Shown: piece after piece, positions 1-7,783 of the stretch
How positions within the stretch are numbered: the first letter of the stretch is position 1
Layout of the letters: the number at the start of each line of letters is the position of its first letter
Assembly: GCA_016929735.1 (NCBI GenBank)
Contig: JAFGID010000207.1
Location: 1 to 19,903, forward strand
Length of the DNA stretch: 19,903 nucleotides
Origin: Ignavibacteriales bacterium
GTDB lineage: Bacteria > Bacteroidota > Ignavibacteria > Ignavibacteriales > Melioribacteraceae
Direction: 5' to 3'
Position numbers and translations under genes: made by a program
Notes under the pieces: generated by a model
What the model was told of the DNA's origin: nothing
The model's database searches: none
What the model saw: the letters and a program-made list of their open reading frames with translations, nothing else

Positions 1-497
1 CAATAAGACCGAATGTATTTCCGATAGAAAAAGTCAATTCAGATTCAGTTGAAGTTGAGATAATCGAAGTGTCAGATATTGATTTGAGTATAAAGACAAT
101 TGAAGTAAAAAAAGTTGAAGATAAAATAGATGTTGCCGAAGCAGATATAATTGTTTCAGGTGGCAGGGGAATCAAGGAAGCAGATAATTTCAATATGTTA
201 GAGAATTTAGCAAAACAATTAAATGCTGCAGTTGGTGCTTCAAGAGCAGTAGTTGATGCTGGTTGGAGACCGCACAGCGACCAAGTCGGACAAACTGGTA
301 AAACAGTTTCGCCAAATTTATATTTTGCAATTGGTATTTCAGGAGCTATTCAACACATTGCGGGAATGCGTTCTTCCAAATACATTGTTGCGATAAATAA
401 AGATAAGGATGCTCCAATTTTTCAAATTGCCGATTATGGAATAGTGGCTGATGCATTTGAGGTTGTTCCTGCATTAATAGAAGAATTGAAAAAATAA
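1..497 (+). CDS. etfA: Electron transfer flavoprotein subunit alpha, C-terminal part (5' end outside window)
   Basis: The frame is open from the window edge (first complete codon at base 3) to TAA at 495-497, giving about 164 residues; the N-terminal domain lies upstream. The fragment begins with the IRPNVFP linker and carries the FAD-binding C-terminal domain: SGGRGI, then GASRAVVDAGW, GQTGKTVSPNLY, GISGAIQHIAGM and the ending with INKDKDAPIF and ADYGIVAD. In this family these segments wrap the flavin adenine dinucleotide of the EtfAB heterodimer. EtfAB passes electrons from acyl-CoA and other dehydrogenases toward the quinone pool, or bifurcates them. A GTG at 69 is an internal valine, not a start, because the upstream sequence is already typical EtfA. 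The usual partner etfB would be expected just upstream, but that cannot be seen here. Identification is firm; whether it is the bifurcating or non-bifurcating type cannot be told from this piece. Confidence 0.95.
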   Translation, partial: IRPNVFPIEKVNSDSVEVEIIEVSDIDLSIKTIEVKKVEDKIDVAEADIIVSGGRGIKEADNFNMLENLAKQLNAAVGASRAVVDAGWRPHSDQVGQTGKTVSPNLYFAIGISGAIQHIAGMRSSKYIVAINKDKDAPIFQIADYGIVADAFEVVPALIEELKK

Positions 498-508
498 ATT
501 GTATCTAT

Positions 509-536
509 CAACAAGGGGTTACAACCCCTTGTTGAA
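509..536. repeat. Perfect 13-bp inverted repeat (hairpin) between etfA and the DUF151 gene
   Basis: Arms at 509-521 and 524-536 are exactly complementary, with only AC between them. The stem contains a GGGG/CCCC block that stands out in this A+T-rich sequence. It starts 11 bases after the etfA stop and ends 8 bases before the ATG of the next gene. No run of T follows on the + strand, so it is not a classical intrinsic terminator. It could stop or protect the etf transcript, mask the downstream ribosome-binding region, or be one copy of a dispersed palindromic intergenic repeat. I see no second copy in this window. Confidence 0.85.
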
Positions 537-544
537 GAATATTT

Positions 545-1123
545 ATGGGAAAAATAGAGGTAGAAATATTAGGGATTTCAGCAACACCAACAACTGGTGG
601 CGCATATTCTTTGCTTCTTAAGGAAATCGGGAGTGAAAGAGTATTACCAATTATCATCGGTCCTTTTGAAGCACAAGCAATAGCACTTGAAATGGAAGGA
701 GTCAAACCCGTTCGTCCATTAACTCATGACTTACTTAGAATTTTCATTGAGCAGGTTGGTGTTATAGTCAACGAAGTTTTTATTGACGAATTGCGCGATA
801 ATACTTTTTACGCAAAAATAATAATTGAATACGCAAGTTTAACCGATGAAATTGATGCACGTCCAAGTGATGCTATTGCTCTTGCTGTTAGAGTAGGGTG
901 TCCAATTTATGTTAATGAAGAAGTTTTGAAAATTGCGGGAATTATTGCAAATCAAGGTAACGAAATGGATATAGAAGGATCTGAAGAAAATATCAAAGAT
1001 ACACCAAAATCAACACGAATTTCCTCATTAAAAGATCAGTTAAGAGAAGCTTTAGATAAAGAAGAATATGAACGCGCGGCAAAATTGAGAGATATGATAC
1101 AAAATTTGGAAGGGAAGAATTAG
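545..1123 (+). CDS. DUF151 / bifunctional nuclease (BFN) family protein with C-terminal UVR motif
   Basis: 192 residues. Residues 1-135 form the BFN (DUF151) domain: an N-terminal strand (KIEVEILGIS), the LPIIIGPFEAQAIA segment at 34-47, and the diagnostic DARPSDAIALA near 104-114. Residues 158-189 form a UvrB/UvrC-type helical motif (LREALDKEEYERAAKLRDMI) joined by an acidic linker. Plant and Thermotoga members of the BFN family have been linked to RNase and DNase activity; the UVR helix pair is a protein-interaction module in UvrB, UvrC and Clp regulators. The two-part layout is common in Bacteroidota-type genomes. The ATG lies 8 bases after a strong hairpin and has only a weak purine stretch before it. 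The substrate and cellular role are not known from sequence. Confidence 0.88.
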   Translation: MGKIEVEILGISATPTTGGAYSLLLKEIGSERVLPIIIGPFEAQAIALEMEGVKPVRPLTHDLLRIFIEQVGVIVNEVFIDELRDNTFYAKIIIEYASLTDEIDARPSDAIALAVRVGCPIYVNEEVLKIAGIIANQGNEMDIEGSEENIKDTPKSTRISSLKDQLREALDKEEYERAAKLRDMIQNLEGKN

Positions 1124-1147
1124 AAATTTATTCTACACAAAATAATT

Positions 1148-2626
1148 TTATTTGAAAGCAATCTTTCCAATCTCACAATTAGTACAATTGTTTTTTATAC
1201 AAAAGCTATGATACAACTCCAACATCCCTTGCATATATAAAGTTTTATGACAGTGTTCCTTTAATCCCAGTTCATCGGAAATGAGTTTAGAAATTTTATT
1301 GTCAGAATTTTGTTCGTGTAGGTTATAACATTTCAATATTTTTTTTGAGATTTCGGGTAAGTTGAATAAATCAAAATATATTGATAAAAAGGGGAGGACC
1401 ACATTAATAATTATTTCATCTGCTCTGTAGGCACCGATAAAATATTTAATCGGTTCATTTTGTCTTGAACCAAAATTATAATGATTCTTCCAAAAACCGC
1501 TTGTTTGAATTATGAAATATATTTTGAAAGAATTTAAAAGTATATTCGGTCTATTTATTTCGGTTGCTTTTTGGATCAAAAGAGAAATTAAATTTTTGTT
1601 TATCATATCGTAAATAAAACGAACTCCTCCGGCAATTCTTATAGTCGGAAAGTTTGTTGGACGTTGTTTAAAAAAATTCCAATCACTTTCTTTAAAAAAT
1701 TCACCGTCATATATATCTTTGATTTCATCATAATTTTTTGCTAATTCTATTAAATATTTCCTGACATCATCATCTTGTTTAGCAGGTTCTTTGCTCAGAC
1801 CGCTAATATTAAAAAATGCACTTTCTAATTTAGCAATGGGATTTTCGAGTTTAATTATTTTTTTTATGTAATCAATGTTAAACGATTGTGCCAATTTCAA
1901 CATCATATCTTTATTATTACTATAACCGAGTGCCTGGAAAACAAATTCGTATAATGTTTGTTGCCATATTTCCTTGTATTTAAAATCCTCAATTGAAAAT
2001 ATCTTGTCATAAAATGCTTCACTTAGCTCATAGGTAATTTTTGGCTCTTGCATATTATTTTGACGGAGGTAAGACAACTCTTTAAGTCGCGAGTAAATTC
2101 TAGCACATTTTTTATTAAATCTTTTTATAGATAATTCTGCGATAAATTTTTCCTTTATCTCAATACTTACTTCTTTATTTAATCCCGAACAATTAATATT
2201 TTTATTACTTTTATTCTGTTGGGTGTTTCCTTTGCTTTTAAGCAAATTTAATTTATCCTCATCAATAAATTTACTGAGCGATAAGGTTGGAATTTTCCTG
2301 CCATCTTTTGTGTAAACGTAATTATGATTTGAATTATTAAACAAAGTAACGTGCAGAATAACTCGATTATATTTGCTATTAAGATTGTGTTTATGATTAA
2401 TCCAATCGTTGTAATTGGAATCAATTTCTACATCACCAACGAAAGTTAAACTTCCAATTCGTATTTTTGCATTTTTAATATCTGGTCCGCCACTATCTGT
2501 GTCAAGTTCACCTTTTGATATAACCTCAATTTTTTGTTCATCACTTGTTTCTAATGGTGAATTAAAATTTTGTTCATTCCATATCTTGTATAGTTTTTGC
2601 TCAAAATATGTCGGTTGATTTGCCAT
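1148..2626 (-). CDS. DUF2851 family protein
   Basis: 492 residues from ATG at 2626-2624; a TTG one codon earlier (2629) is also in frame, but ATG is preferred. The N-terminal part matches the DUF2851 pattern: an early YFEQKLYKIW helix, then GPDIKNAKIRIG and a VGDVEIDSNYNDWINH segment followed by VILHV. The C-terminus has a cysteine cluster (HSFCIKNNCTNCEIG) that could bind metal. The protein is soluble, with no signal peptide or membrane helix. DUF2851 proteins occur mainly in Bacteroidota and relatives and have no known function. At 492 residues it seems somewhat long for the family as I recall it (roughly 420-440), with extra Lys/Asn-rich sequence in the middle. It is the last gene of the minus-strand operon, 6 bases after pyrF, and converges on the DUF151 gene with a 24-base gap and no clear terminator. 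Confidence 0.85.
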   Translation of the reverse strand: MANQPTYFEQKLYKIWNEQNFNSPLETSDEQKIEVISKGELDTDSGGPDIKNAKIRIGSLTFVGDVEIDSNYNDWINHKHNLNSKYNRVILHVTLFNNSNHNYVYTKDGRKIPTLSLSKFIDEDKLNLLKSKGNTQQNKSNKNINCSGLNKEVSIEIKEKFIAELSIKRFNKKCARIYSRLKELSYLRQNNMQEPKITYELSEAFYDKIFSIEDFKYKEIWQQTLYEFVFQALGYSNNKDMMLKLAQSFNIDYIKKIIKLENPIAKLESAFFNISGLSKEPAKQDDDVRKYLIELAKNYDEIKDIYDGEFFKESDWNFFKQRPTNFPTIRIAGGVRFIYDMINKNLISLLIQKATEINRPNILLNSFKIYFIIQTSGFWKNHYNFGSRQNEPIKYFIGAYRADEIIINVVLPFLSIYFDLFNLPEISKKILKCYNLHEQNSDNKISKLISDELGLKEHCHKTLYMQGMLELYHSFCIKNNCTNCEIGKIAFK

Positions 2627-2632
2627 CAATTT

Positions 2633-3442
2633 CTATTCAAGAATTTTATTTATTGTTTTATTATAATCAATAATCACTTGTTTCGCTGTTCTCCCAAAGT
2701 TTTCTGTAGAATCAGCATAGATTAATGCACGACTGATATTAAGTAAAAAATTATTATGATTTGCCTCATGAAAAATTCCAACAATTGATTCCAAATCTCC
2801 TCCTTGAGCACCTATACCTGGAAGAAGAACAAATAAATTTTTCATATTACTAATATTTTCTTTCAATTCATTTGGATTAGTCGCACCAAACACAATCCCA
2901 CAATTTGAGTTAGTATTCCAAATATTTATTTTTTCCATTACTTCTTGAAAAACATATTTTCCATTTTTGGTTATTAATTTTTCAAAATTATTCGAACCTG
3001 TATTTGATGTAAGTACTAAAATGAAACTTATTTTATTTTTATATTCTAAAAATGGTTGAATCGAATCATATCCCATATAAGGATTTAATGTAATCGAGTC
3101 GCAATTAAAATTATCGAAAACTGCTTTTGCATACATCTCAGAAGTATTCCCGATATCACCCCTTTTTGCATCGCCAATTACTAAAATATCTTTTGGGATA
3201 TAATCAATTGTTTGTTTTAATGTTTCTAATCCTTGAGGTCCGTCTTTTTCATAAAAAGCAAAATTTAATTTATATGCACCGGCATACTCAGCTGTTGAAT
3301 CAATTATGGTTTTATTAAATTTCAAAATTGGGTTATCTTCTGAAAATAAAAATTTAGGTATTTTCTTAATATCGGTATCTAAACCTACACAAATATGTTT
3401 ATTATTTATACAAGCATTTAATATTTTTTCAATCGCATTCAT
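2633..3442 (-). CDS. pyrF: Orotidine 5'-phosphate decarboxylase, type 2
   Basis: 269 residues. Catalyses the last step of de novo UMP synthesis, OMP to UMP plus CO2, in the cytoplasm. The TIM-barrel signatures are present: GLDTD at 20-24 (substrate Asp), AYKLNFAFYE at 56-65 (Lys on strand 2), DAKRGDIGNTSEMYA at 91-105 with the catalytic Lys93 of the D-K-x-x-D array, and PGIGAQGGD at 208-216 for phosphate binding. The DAKRGDIG form and the length of about 270 mark the type-2 subfamily seen in mycobacteria, myxobacteria and Bacteroidota, not the 230-residue E. coli type. It starts at ATG 3442-3440, 2 bases after the rodA stop, so translation is probably coupled to rodA. Other pyr genes are absent from the window. 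Confidence 0.96.
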   Translation of the reverse strand: MNAIEKILNACINNKHICVGLDTDIKKIPKFLFSEDNPILKFNKTIIDSTAEYAGAYKLNFAFYEKDGPQGLETLKQTIDYIPKDILVIGDAKRGDIGNTSEMYAKAVFDNFNCDSITLNPYMGYDSIQPFLEYKNKISFILVLTSNTGSNNFEKLITKNGKYVFQEVMEKINIWNTNSNCGIVFGATNPNELKENISNMKNLFVLLPGIGAQGGDLESIVGIFHEANHNNFLLNISRALIYADSTENFGRTAKQVIIDYNKTINKILE

Positions 3443-3444
3443 TG

Positions 3445-4674
3445 TTAAACTTGTTCCAATCTGTTTTTATAAATATTTTGGACTATACCCATCAACACAA
3501 TTACAGCAAGTAGTGAACTACCACCATAGCTCAAAAAGGGGAGTGGTAAACCAATTACCGGAGTTATTCCAAGATTCATTCCAATATTTATTACAAAGTG
3601 AGTAAAAATAAACATGAAAACACCTAAAACAACAAGACTATTGAATCTATCTTTAGCATTTGTTGCTAATTTTAATAGACGCCACAAGATAATGAAAAAT
3701 AGAATTAAAACAAACATACATCCTATAAAACCAAATTCTTCACCAACCACGCTATAAATAAAGTCAGTCCATTGTTGAGGGATAAAACGTAATTGTGTCT
3801 GATTGCCGTTCATAAAACCTTTTCCCCATAGTCCTCCCGAACCAATGGCTACTTTTGCTTGAATTATATTATACCCAGCACCAGTTGGGTCAACATACGG
3901 ATCAATAAAAGATGCAAGTCGAAGCTGCTGATGAGGTTTTAAGAAACGAACGAAATATTCAAATGCAAATCCTGCAATAGCGTTAAAGATAAATATTGTA
4001 ACGCTTATGAATATATTCTTCCTAAAAAAAATCAACCCTGCTGCTACAAGAAGTAGAGTGACCAGAAGCGCCACCCAACCAAATAAAGATGCAATTGCAA
4101 CAACACCCGGCGATAAAATTAAAAACATTGTGAATAAATCAAGTCCGTTCCAAAAGAGCATCGTTATGGTAATAATAATAAAAACAATTGCAGTACCCAT
4201 ATCGGGTTGAGCTAAAATTAAAATTACTGGAATAAATCCAATTGCAAGACTGCAAACAATTGTAAGGGCATCACTTAATTTTTCTTTCTCCTTTGACATC
4301 CAATATGCGAGTATAAGAATCAAACCAACTTTTGCATATTCAGCAGGTTGAAATCCAAAATCGCCAAATCGAATCCAGCTTTTAGCACCAAAAACGACAT
4401 CTCCAATTACTAATACAAGTAATAGAAAGAAAAAAGAAGAAAAATAAATCCAAACAGCCGATATTCTAATAGTATTTTTTGGTAGAATAAAAATAAAAAA
4501 ATAAATGAATAAAGAAATGATTATCCAAATTAAATGTTTGTAAAAATTATCTCCAGCCACTGGATGATTAATAGTAGAACTATAAACCGCGAAGAGTCCA
4601 ATAATTAATAGGAATAACATAGGAGCGAACAGTCCAAAATCAAATCTATCTTGTATTTTATAACTTACTCTCAA
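3445..4674 (-). CDS. rodA: Rod shape-determining peptidoglycan glycosyltransferase RodA (SEDS family)
   Basis: 409 residues, about ten membrane helices. RodA polymerises lipid II into glycan strands for side-wall growth together with PBP2. SEDS landmarks appear in order: GAKSWIRFG (96-104) with the conserved Trp100, QPAEYAK (109-115), QPDMGTA (156-162), FIDPYVDPTGAGYN (256-269), QWTDFIYSVVGEE (301-313) with Asp304 aligning with the essential loop Asp of RodA enzymes, and the PLPFLSYGGSSL signature (377-388). The start is TTG at 4674-4672: no ATG exists before Met19, and AGGA at 4683-4686 (overlapping the mrdA stop) lies 8 bases upstream. The bases between are all T on the coding strand, and the run of nine T (plus-strand A at 4673-4681) extends into the TTG. 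It follows mrdA directly, the usual pairing of the two enzymes. Confidence 0.96.
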   Translation of the reverse strand: MRVSYKIQDRFDFGLFAPMLFLLIIGLFAVYSSTINHPVAGDNFYKHLIWIIISLFIYFFIFILPKNTIRISAVWIYFSSFFFLLLVLVIGDVVFGAKSWIRFGDFGFQPAEYAKVGLILILAYWMSKEKEKLSDALTIVCSLAIGFIPVILILAQPDMGTAIVFIIITITMLFWNGLDLFTMFLILSPGVVAIASLFGWVALLVTLLLVAAGLIFFRKNIFISVTIFIFNAIAGFAFEYFVRFLKPHQQLRLASFIDPYVDPTGAGYNIIQAKVAIGSGGLWGKGFMNGNQTQLRFIPQQWTDFIYSVVGEEFGFIGCMFVLILFFIILWRLLKLATNAKDRFNSLVVLGVFMFIFTHFVINIGMNLGITPVIGLPLPFLSYGGSSLLAVIVLMGIVQNIYKNRLEQV

Positions 4675-4683
4675 AAAAAAATC

Positions 4684-6474
4684 CTAATTGATAATTGTTG
4701 TTTCTACTAATTCTTCGATATTGTTCTTTTTAACTAAATATTCCTCGATAATTTTTTTTGCAATAGGTGCAGCATAGGTCGCACCATACCCAACATTTTC
4801 TACAAGCACTGCTACTGCAATTTGAGGGTCATCATAAGGAGCAAATGCAATAAATACTGCGTGATTTGCGCCATGTGGATTTTGAACCGTCCCGGTTTTA
4901 CCAGCAATTGTTAGATTTGGAATAAATACACTTCTGGCTGTCCCTGACCCGTGAACAACTTTAAACATTCCATCTCTTACGATATCAAATGTCTTTTTGC
5001 TAATTGGTGTTTTTACTTTTTCAAATTTTAATGGAATATAATTTTGTGTTTCATTTTCTATAATACCTTTTACAAGGTGAGGTTGATATGTCTCGCCAAA
5101 ATTTGCGAGCAGAGATGCATACTGAGCAAGCTGTAAAATCGTTACACTACATTCACCCTGACCAATTCCAAGACTTACAAGGTAACCTTTTTTCCATTTA
5201 CCTTTACCATACACTTTGTTATAATAATTACTGTCAGGAATAAGCCCGCTATTATCTTCAGGAAAATCAATTCCTGTTTTTGAACCGAAACCCATAATGC
5301 GTGAATATTTTGCCCAATTCTCAAGTCCAATCTTTAACATTAATTGATAGAAAAATGTATTACAAGAAGCTTCAATTGCTCGTGTAACATTAACAGAACC
5401 ATGAGCATGAGTACATCTGAAAAAATTACCACCGAAAAGAAATCCACCTCCACAACCGATAGTCCATGATGTAGTAATAATATTTTCTTCGAGACCTGCT
5501 AATGCAAGTACCATCTTGTATGCGGAGCCCGGAGAATATTTTGCTGAACTAACTCGATTGAAGAGAGGTTTTTTAGGGTCATTGGATAATTCCTTCCATT
5601 TTTGTGGTGGAATACCACCCGTGAATTGTCGTAAATCGAACGTAGGAGAAGAAGAAAAAACCAATATTTCACCAGTTTTAGGTTCAATAGCAACAATTCC
5701 ACCGCGATATCCTTTGAAAGATTCTTCTGCTACTTTCTGTAAATTATAATCAATCGTAAGAACTAAATCATTACCTTTTACGGGAGCTATATCTTGTTTA
5801 CCATCATCATATTTTCCTATTACTCTCTGCTTTGAATCAACCAAAATATACGAAATACCTTTTTGCCCTTTTAATTCATTCTCATAATACTTTTCTAATC
5901 CTGTGGAACCTACGATATCCCCATAGCTATAGATATCCTTTTTTTCTTGAAGTTGCTTACTTGTTATTTCATTTGTGTATCCAAAAGCATGAGCACATGA
6001 AATATCTGTTAAATAATCGCGTTGTATTTCAATTTCATAACTTACACCGGGAAGCGAATCTGAATTTTCTTCGTACCATGCAATAAAATCATAACCGACA
6101 TTCTTTTTGATTTTAACCGGTAGGAATCTGGAGGTTGTTGATTGAGAAAAAACTTTTTGTATATAACCAGAATCAAGCTGTAATTTTTTCTCGATTAGAG
6201 AATCAAATTTACTATCGTATTTAGTTGGGTTCAATATTGCAACAAATGATGGTTTATTTGTAACTAATAATTTAAAATTCCTATCGTAAAAAACACCACG
6301 GGGTGCTTGTTGCTCCATTTTTTTAATACTATTTTCCTCTGATTTGGCTAAATATGCAACATTTTCAATTAATTGTATCTTAACCAATTCGTAAATTACC
6401 AATGCAAAAAAGAGGAAAACGAAAATTAGAATAATTCTTTTCCTGACAAGTAATTTTAGAAAATCATCATTCAT
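4684..6474 (-). CDS. mrdA: Penicillin-binding protein 2 (elongasome class B transpeptidase)
   Basis: 596 residues. One N-terminal membrane anchor at about 11-31, a pedestal/dimerisation region (about 50-215, with APRGVFYDRN at 57-66), and a periplasmic transpeptidase domain from about 230. Active-site motifs: S-x-x-K as SAYK with nucleophile Ser317 and Lys320, S-x-N as SCN at 370-372, and KTG at 526-528. The length is typical for PBP2 rather than for the division enzyme FtsI, and its place between mreD and rodA supports that. Cys341, Cys354, His356 and His358 between the first two motifs could form a metal site like the zinc site reported in E. coli PBP2; this is inference. The start ATG overlaps the mreD stop by 8 bases, suggesting coupled translation. 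It crosslinks peptidoglycan strands made by RodA. Confidence 0.96.
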   Translation of the reverse strand: MNDDFLKLLVRKRIILIFVFLFFALVIYELVKIQLIENVAYLAKSEENSIKKMEQQAPRGVFYDRNFKLLVTNKPSFVAILNPTKYDSKFDSLIEKKLQLDSGYIQKVFSQSTTSRFLPVKIKKNVGYDFIAWYEENSDSLPGVSYEIEIQRDYLTDISCAHAFGYTNEITSKQLQEKKDIYSYGDIVGSTGLEKYYENELKGQKGISYILVDSKQRVIGKYDDGKQDIAPVKGNDLVLTIDYNLQKVAEESFKGYRGGIVAIEPKTGEILVFSSSPTFDLRQFTGGIPPQKWKELSNDPKKPLFNRVSSAKYSPGSAYKMVLALAGLEENIITTSWTIGCGGGFLFGGNFFRCTHAHGSVNVTRAIEASCNTFFYQLMLKIGLENWAKYSRIMGFGSKTGIDFPEDNSGLIPDSNYYNKVYGKGKWKKGYLVSLGIGQGECSVTILQLAQYASLLANFGETYQPHLVKGIIENETQNYIPLKFEKVKTPISKKTFDIVRDGMFKVVHGSGTARSVFIPNLTIAGKTGTVQNPHGANHAVFIAFAPYDDPQIAVAVLVENVGYGATYAAPIAKKIIEEYLVKKNNIEELVETTIIN

Positions 6475-6955
6475 AAATAAACTTGTTTTTTCTTAATAAT
6501 ATAACTGGCAAACTAAAAGCTGCTGTATAAAATCCTGATAATAAACCTGTTTCGAAAAACAAGAATGCTATACTTACCGCCATTTGTGAAGTTATCATTG
6601 CAAATAAAAATGCATCAAGTGTAGAGGTAATAAAAACAATAAAAACGAATAATAGAGTTGAAGTATTGAAATGAATTTTATTCTCATTGTAGAAATAACC
6701 TGCAATAAATCCGGTTATTGACTTAGTAAACATTCCAGCACCTAATATTCCTCCTGTGCTAATATCCACTAAAAAGCCCAAAACAAATCCAAGTACTGTT
6801 CCATAAATTTGTCCATACACTAACGTAAAATAAACAAGTAATATAACAATTAAATCGGGTGTAATATATGCAAACGATATTAAGGGGATAATATTTAACT
6901 GAATTAAAATTAACGGAATAAATATGATTAATGGTAAGTAATGTTTAAGCGACAT
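6467..6955 (-). CDS. mreD: Rod shape-determining membrane protein MreD
   Basis: 162 residues, nearly all hydrophobic, with five to six predicted membrane helices and the family signature ITPDLIVILLVYFTLVYG (about 31-48) followed by a GFVLGFLVDISTGGILG segment (about 56-72). MreD is a polytopic inner-membrane partner of MreC and links MreB filaments to the wall-synthesis complex. Sequence conservation in the family is low, so the call rests on the PDL...G...G..L(V)D pattern, the helix count, the size and the position between mreC and mrdA, all of which agree. It starts at ATG 6955-6953, 12 bases after the mreC stop, and ends in an 8-base overlap with mrdA. Confidence 0.92.
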   Translation of the reverse strand: MSLKHYLPLIIFIPLILIQLNIIPLISFAYITPDLIVILLVYFTLVYGQIYGTVLGFVLGFLVDISTGGILGAGMFTKSITGFIAGYFYNENKIHFNTSTLLFVFIVFITSTLDAFLFAMITSQMAVSIAFLFFETGLLSGFYTAAFSLPVILLRKNKFIYE

Positions 6956-6967
6956 ATATCTTTTCTA

Positions 6968-7783
6968 TTATTTTATCAAATTTTTCCAAATATTTTTGTC
7001 TTGTTTTATTATCAATAAAAAAACATAATTATCCTCAACAAAGTCAGCGTAGGGTTGGATAATTAAATCACTGAACAAACCACTTATATTTTTTTCTTTA
7101 TCTTTGACAGTCCCGATTGGTAGAGAGGGAGGCATAAGTGTTGAGAAGTCGGAAGTAACGATAATATCACCAATGTTTACCTCATATTGAACAGGAATAT
7201 TTTTTACGATTAAATTATTTCCGTTCCAAGTTAAAATACCATCCAAATTGTTTCTTTGTATCTTTACAGAAAGCTTGAGGGTACTATTTTGAAGTGTTCT
7301 TACAAGGCAATATTTCTCAGTAGCATCTTCAACAATTCCAATTAGGCCATGGTGATTGATTACAGGCATTCCAGTTGCCGCACCATCATCAGTACCACAA
7401 TTCAAGGTGAAATAATTATTTACTTTAGAAACTGTTTTGTTAATAATTCTTGCAGGGATTAAAGGATAATCATCTTGATTTTTATAATGAAAAATTTCAC
7501 GAAGTTCTTCAACCTCAAGACTAAATTCGCGTAATCTGTTCACTTCAAGCATTAGCTCGGCATTTGTTCTTCTTAATTCTTCTAATTCGTCATCACTTGA
7601 AAAAATGTCTTGAAAAAAATTTGATAGGCTGTTTATAATTAAAAATCCGCCAGAGGATATTTTGGAAATTTTTCTATTTTCTGCTTCATTATTTGAAAGT
7701 AATATTATCAAACTAATAAGCAAAAGAAAAATTAAAATTATGTATTCTTTATATTTTTGCCATATATTTTTAATTAAAAGCAT
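6968..7783 (-). CDS. mreC: Rod shape-determining protein MreC
   Basis: 271 residues. One N-terminal transmembrane anchor (about 14-30), a heptad-rich coiled coil (about 64-98, DDELEELRRTNAELMLEVNR and onward), and a periplasmic double beta-barrel domain from about 105 with the typical PARIINKTVSK strand, the DDGAATGMPVIN segment (132-143), GLIGIVED and the NIGDIIVTS element (203-211). The barrels are known to bind PBP2 and to assemble into filaments that activate elongasome synthesis. The ATG shares its A with the mreB stop codon (TAATG), so the two are probably translationally coupled. Length is normal for the family. Confidence 0.95.
   Translation of the reverse strand: MLLIKNIWQKYKEYIILIFLLLISLIILLSNNEAENRKISKISSGGFLIINSLSNFFQDIFSSDDELEELRRTNAELMLEVNRLREFSLEVEELREIFHYKNQDDYPLIPARIINKTVSKVNNYFTLNCGTDDGAATGMPVINHHGLIGIVEDATEKYCLVRTLQNSTLKLSVKIQRNNLDGILTWNGNNLIVKNIPVQYEVNIGDIIVTSDFSTLMPPSLPIGTVKDKEKNISGLFSDLIIQPYADFVEDNYVFLLIIKQDKNIWKNLIK

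Noticed and set aside
69..71. GTG as a separate start for a 142-residue protein
   Set aside because: The frame is open upstream to the window edge and already reads as EtfA (RPNVFP), so this is an internal valine.
1124..1147. Possible bidirectional terminator between the convergent DUF151 and DUF2851 genes
   Set aside because: Only a few A/T pairs can form, with no stable stem; not distinguishable from background composition.
3306..3605. 99-codon open frame on the plus strand across the pyrF-rodA junction
   Set aside because: It is antisense to two well supported genes and reads as a reverse-strand shadow of membrane-helix codons.
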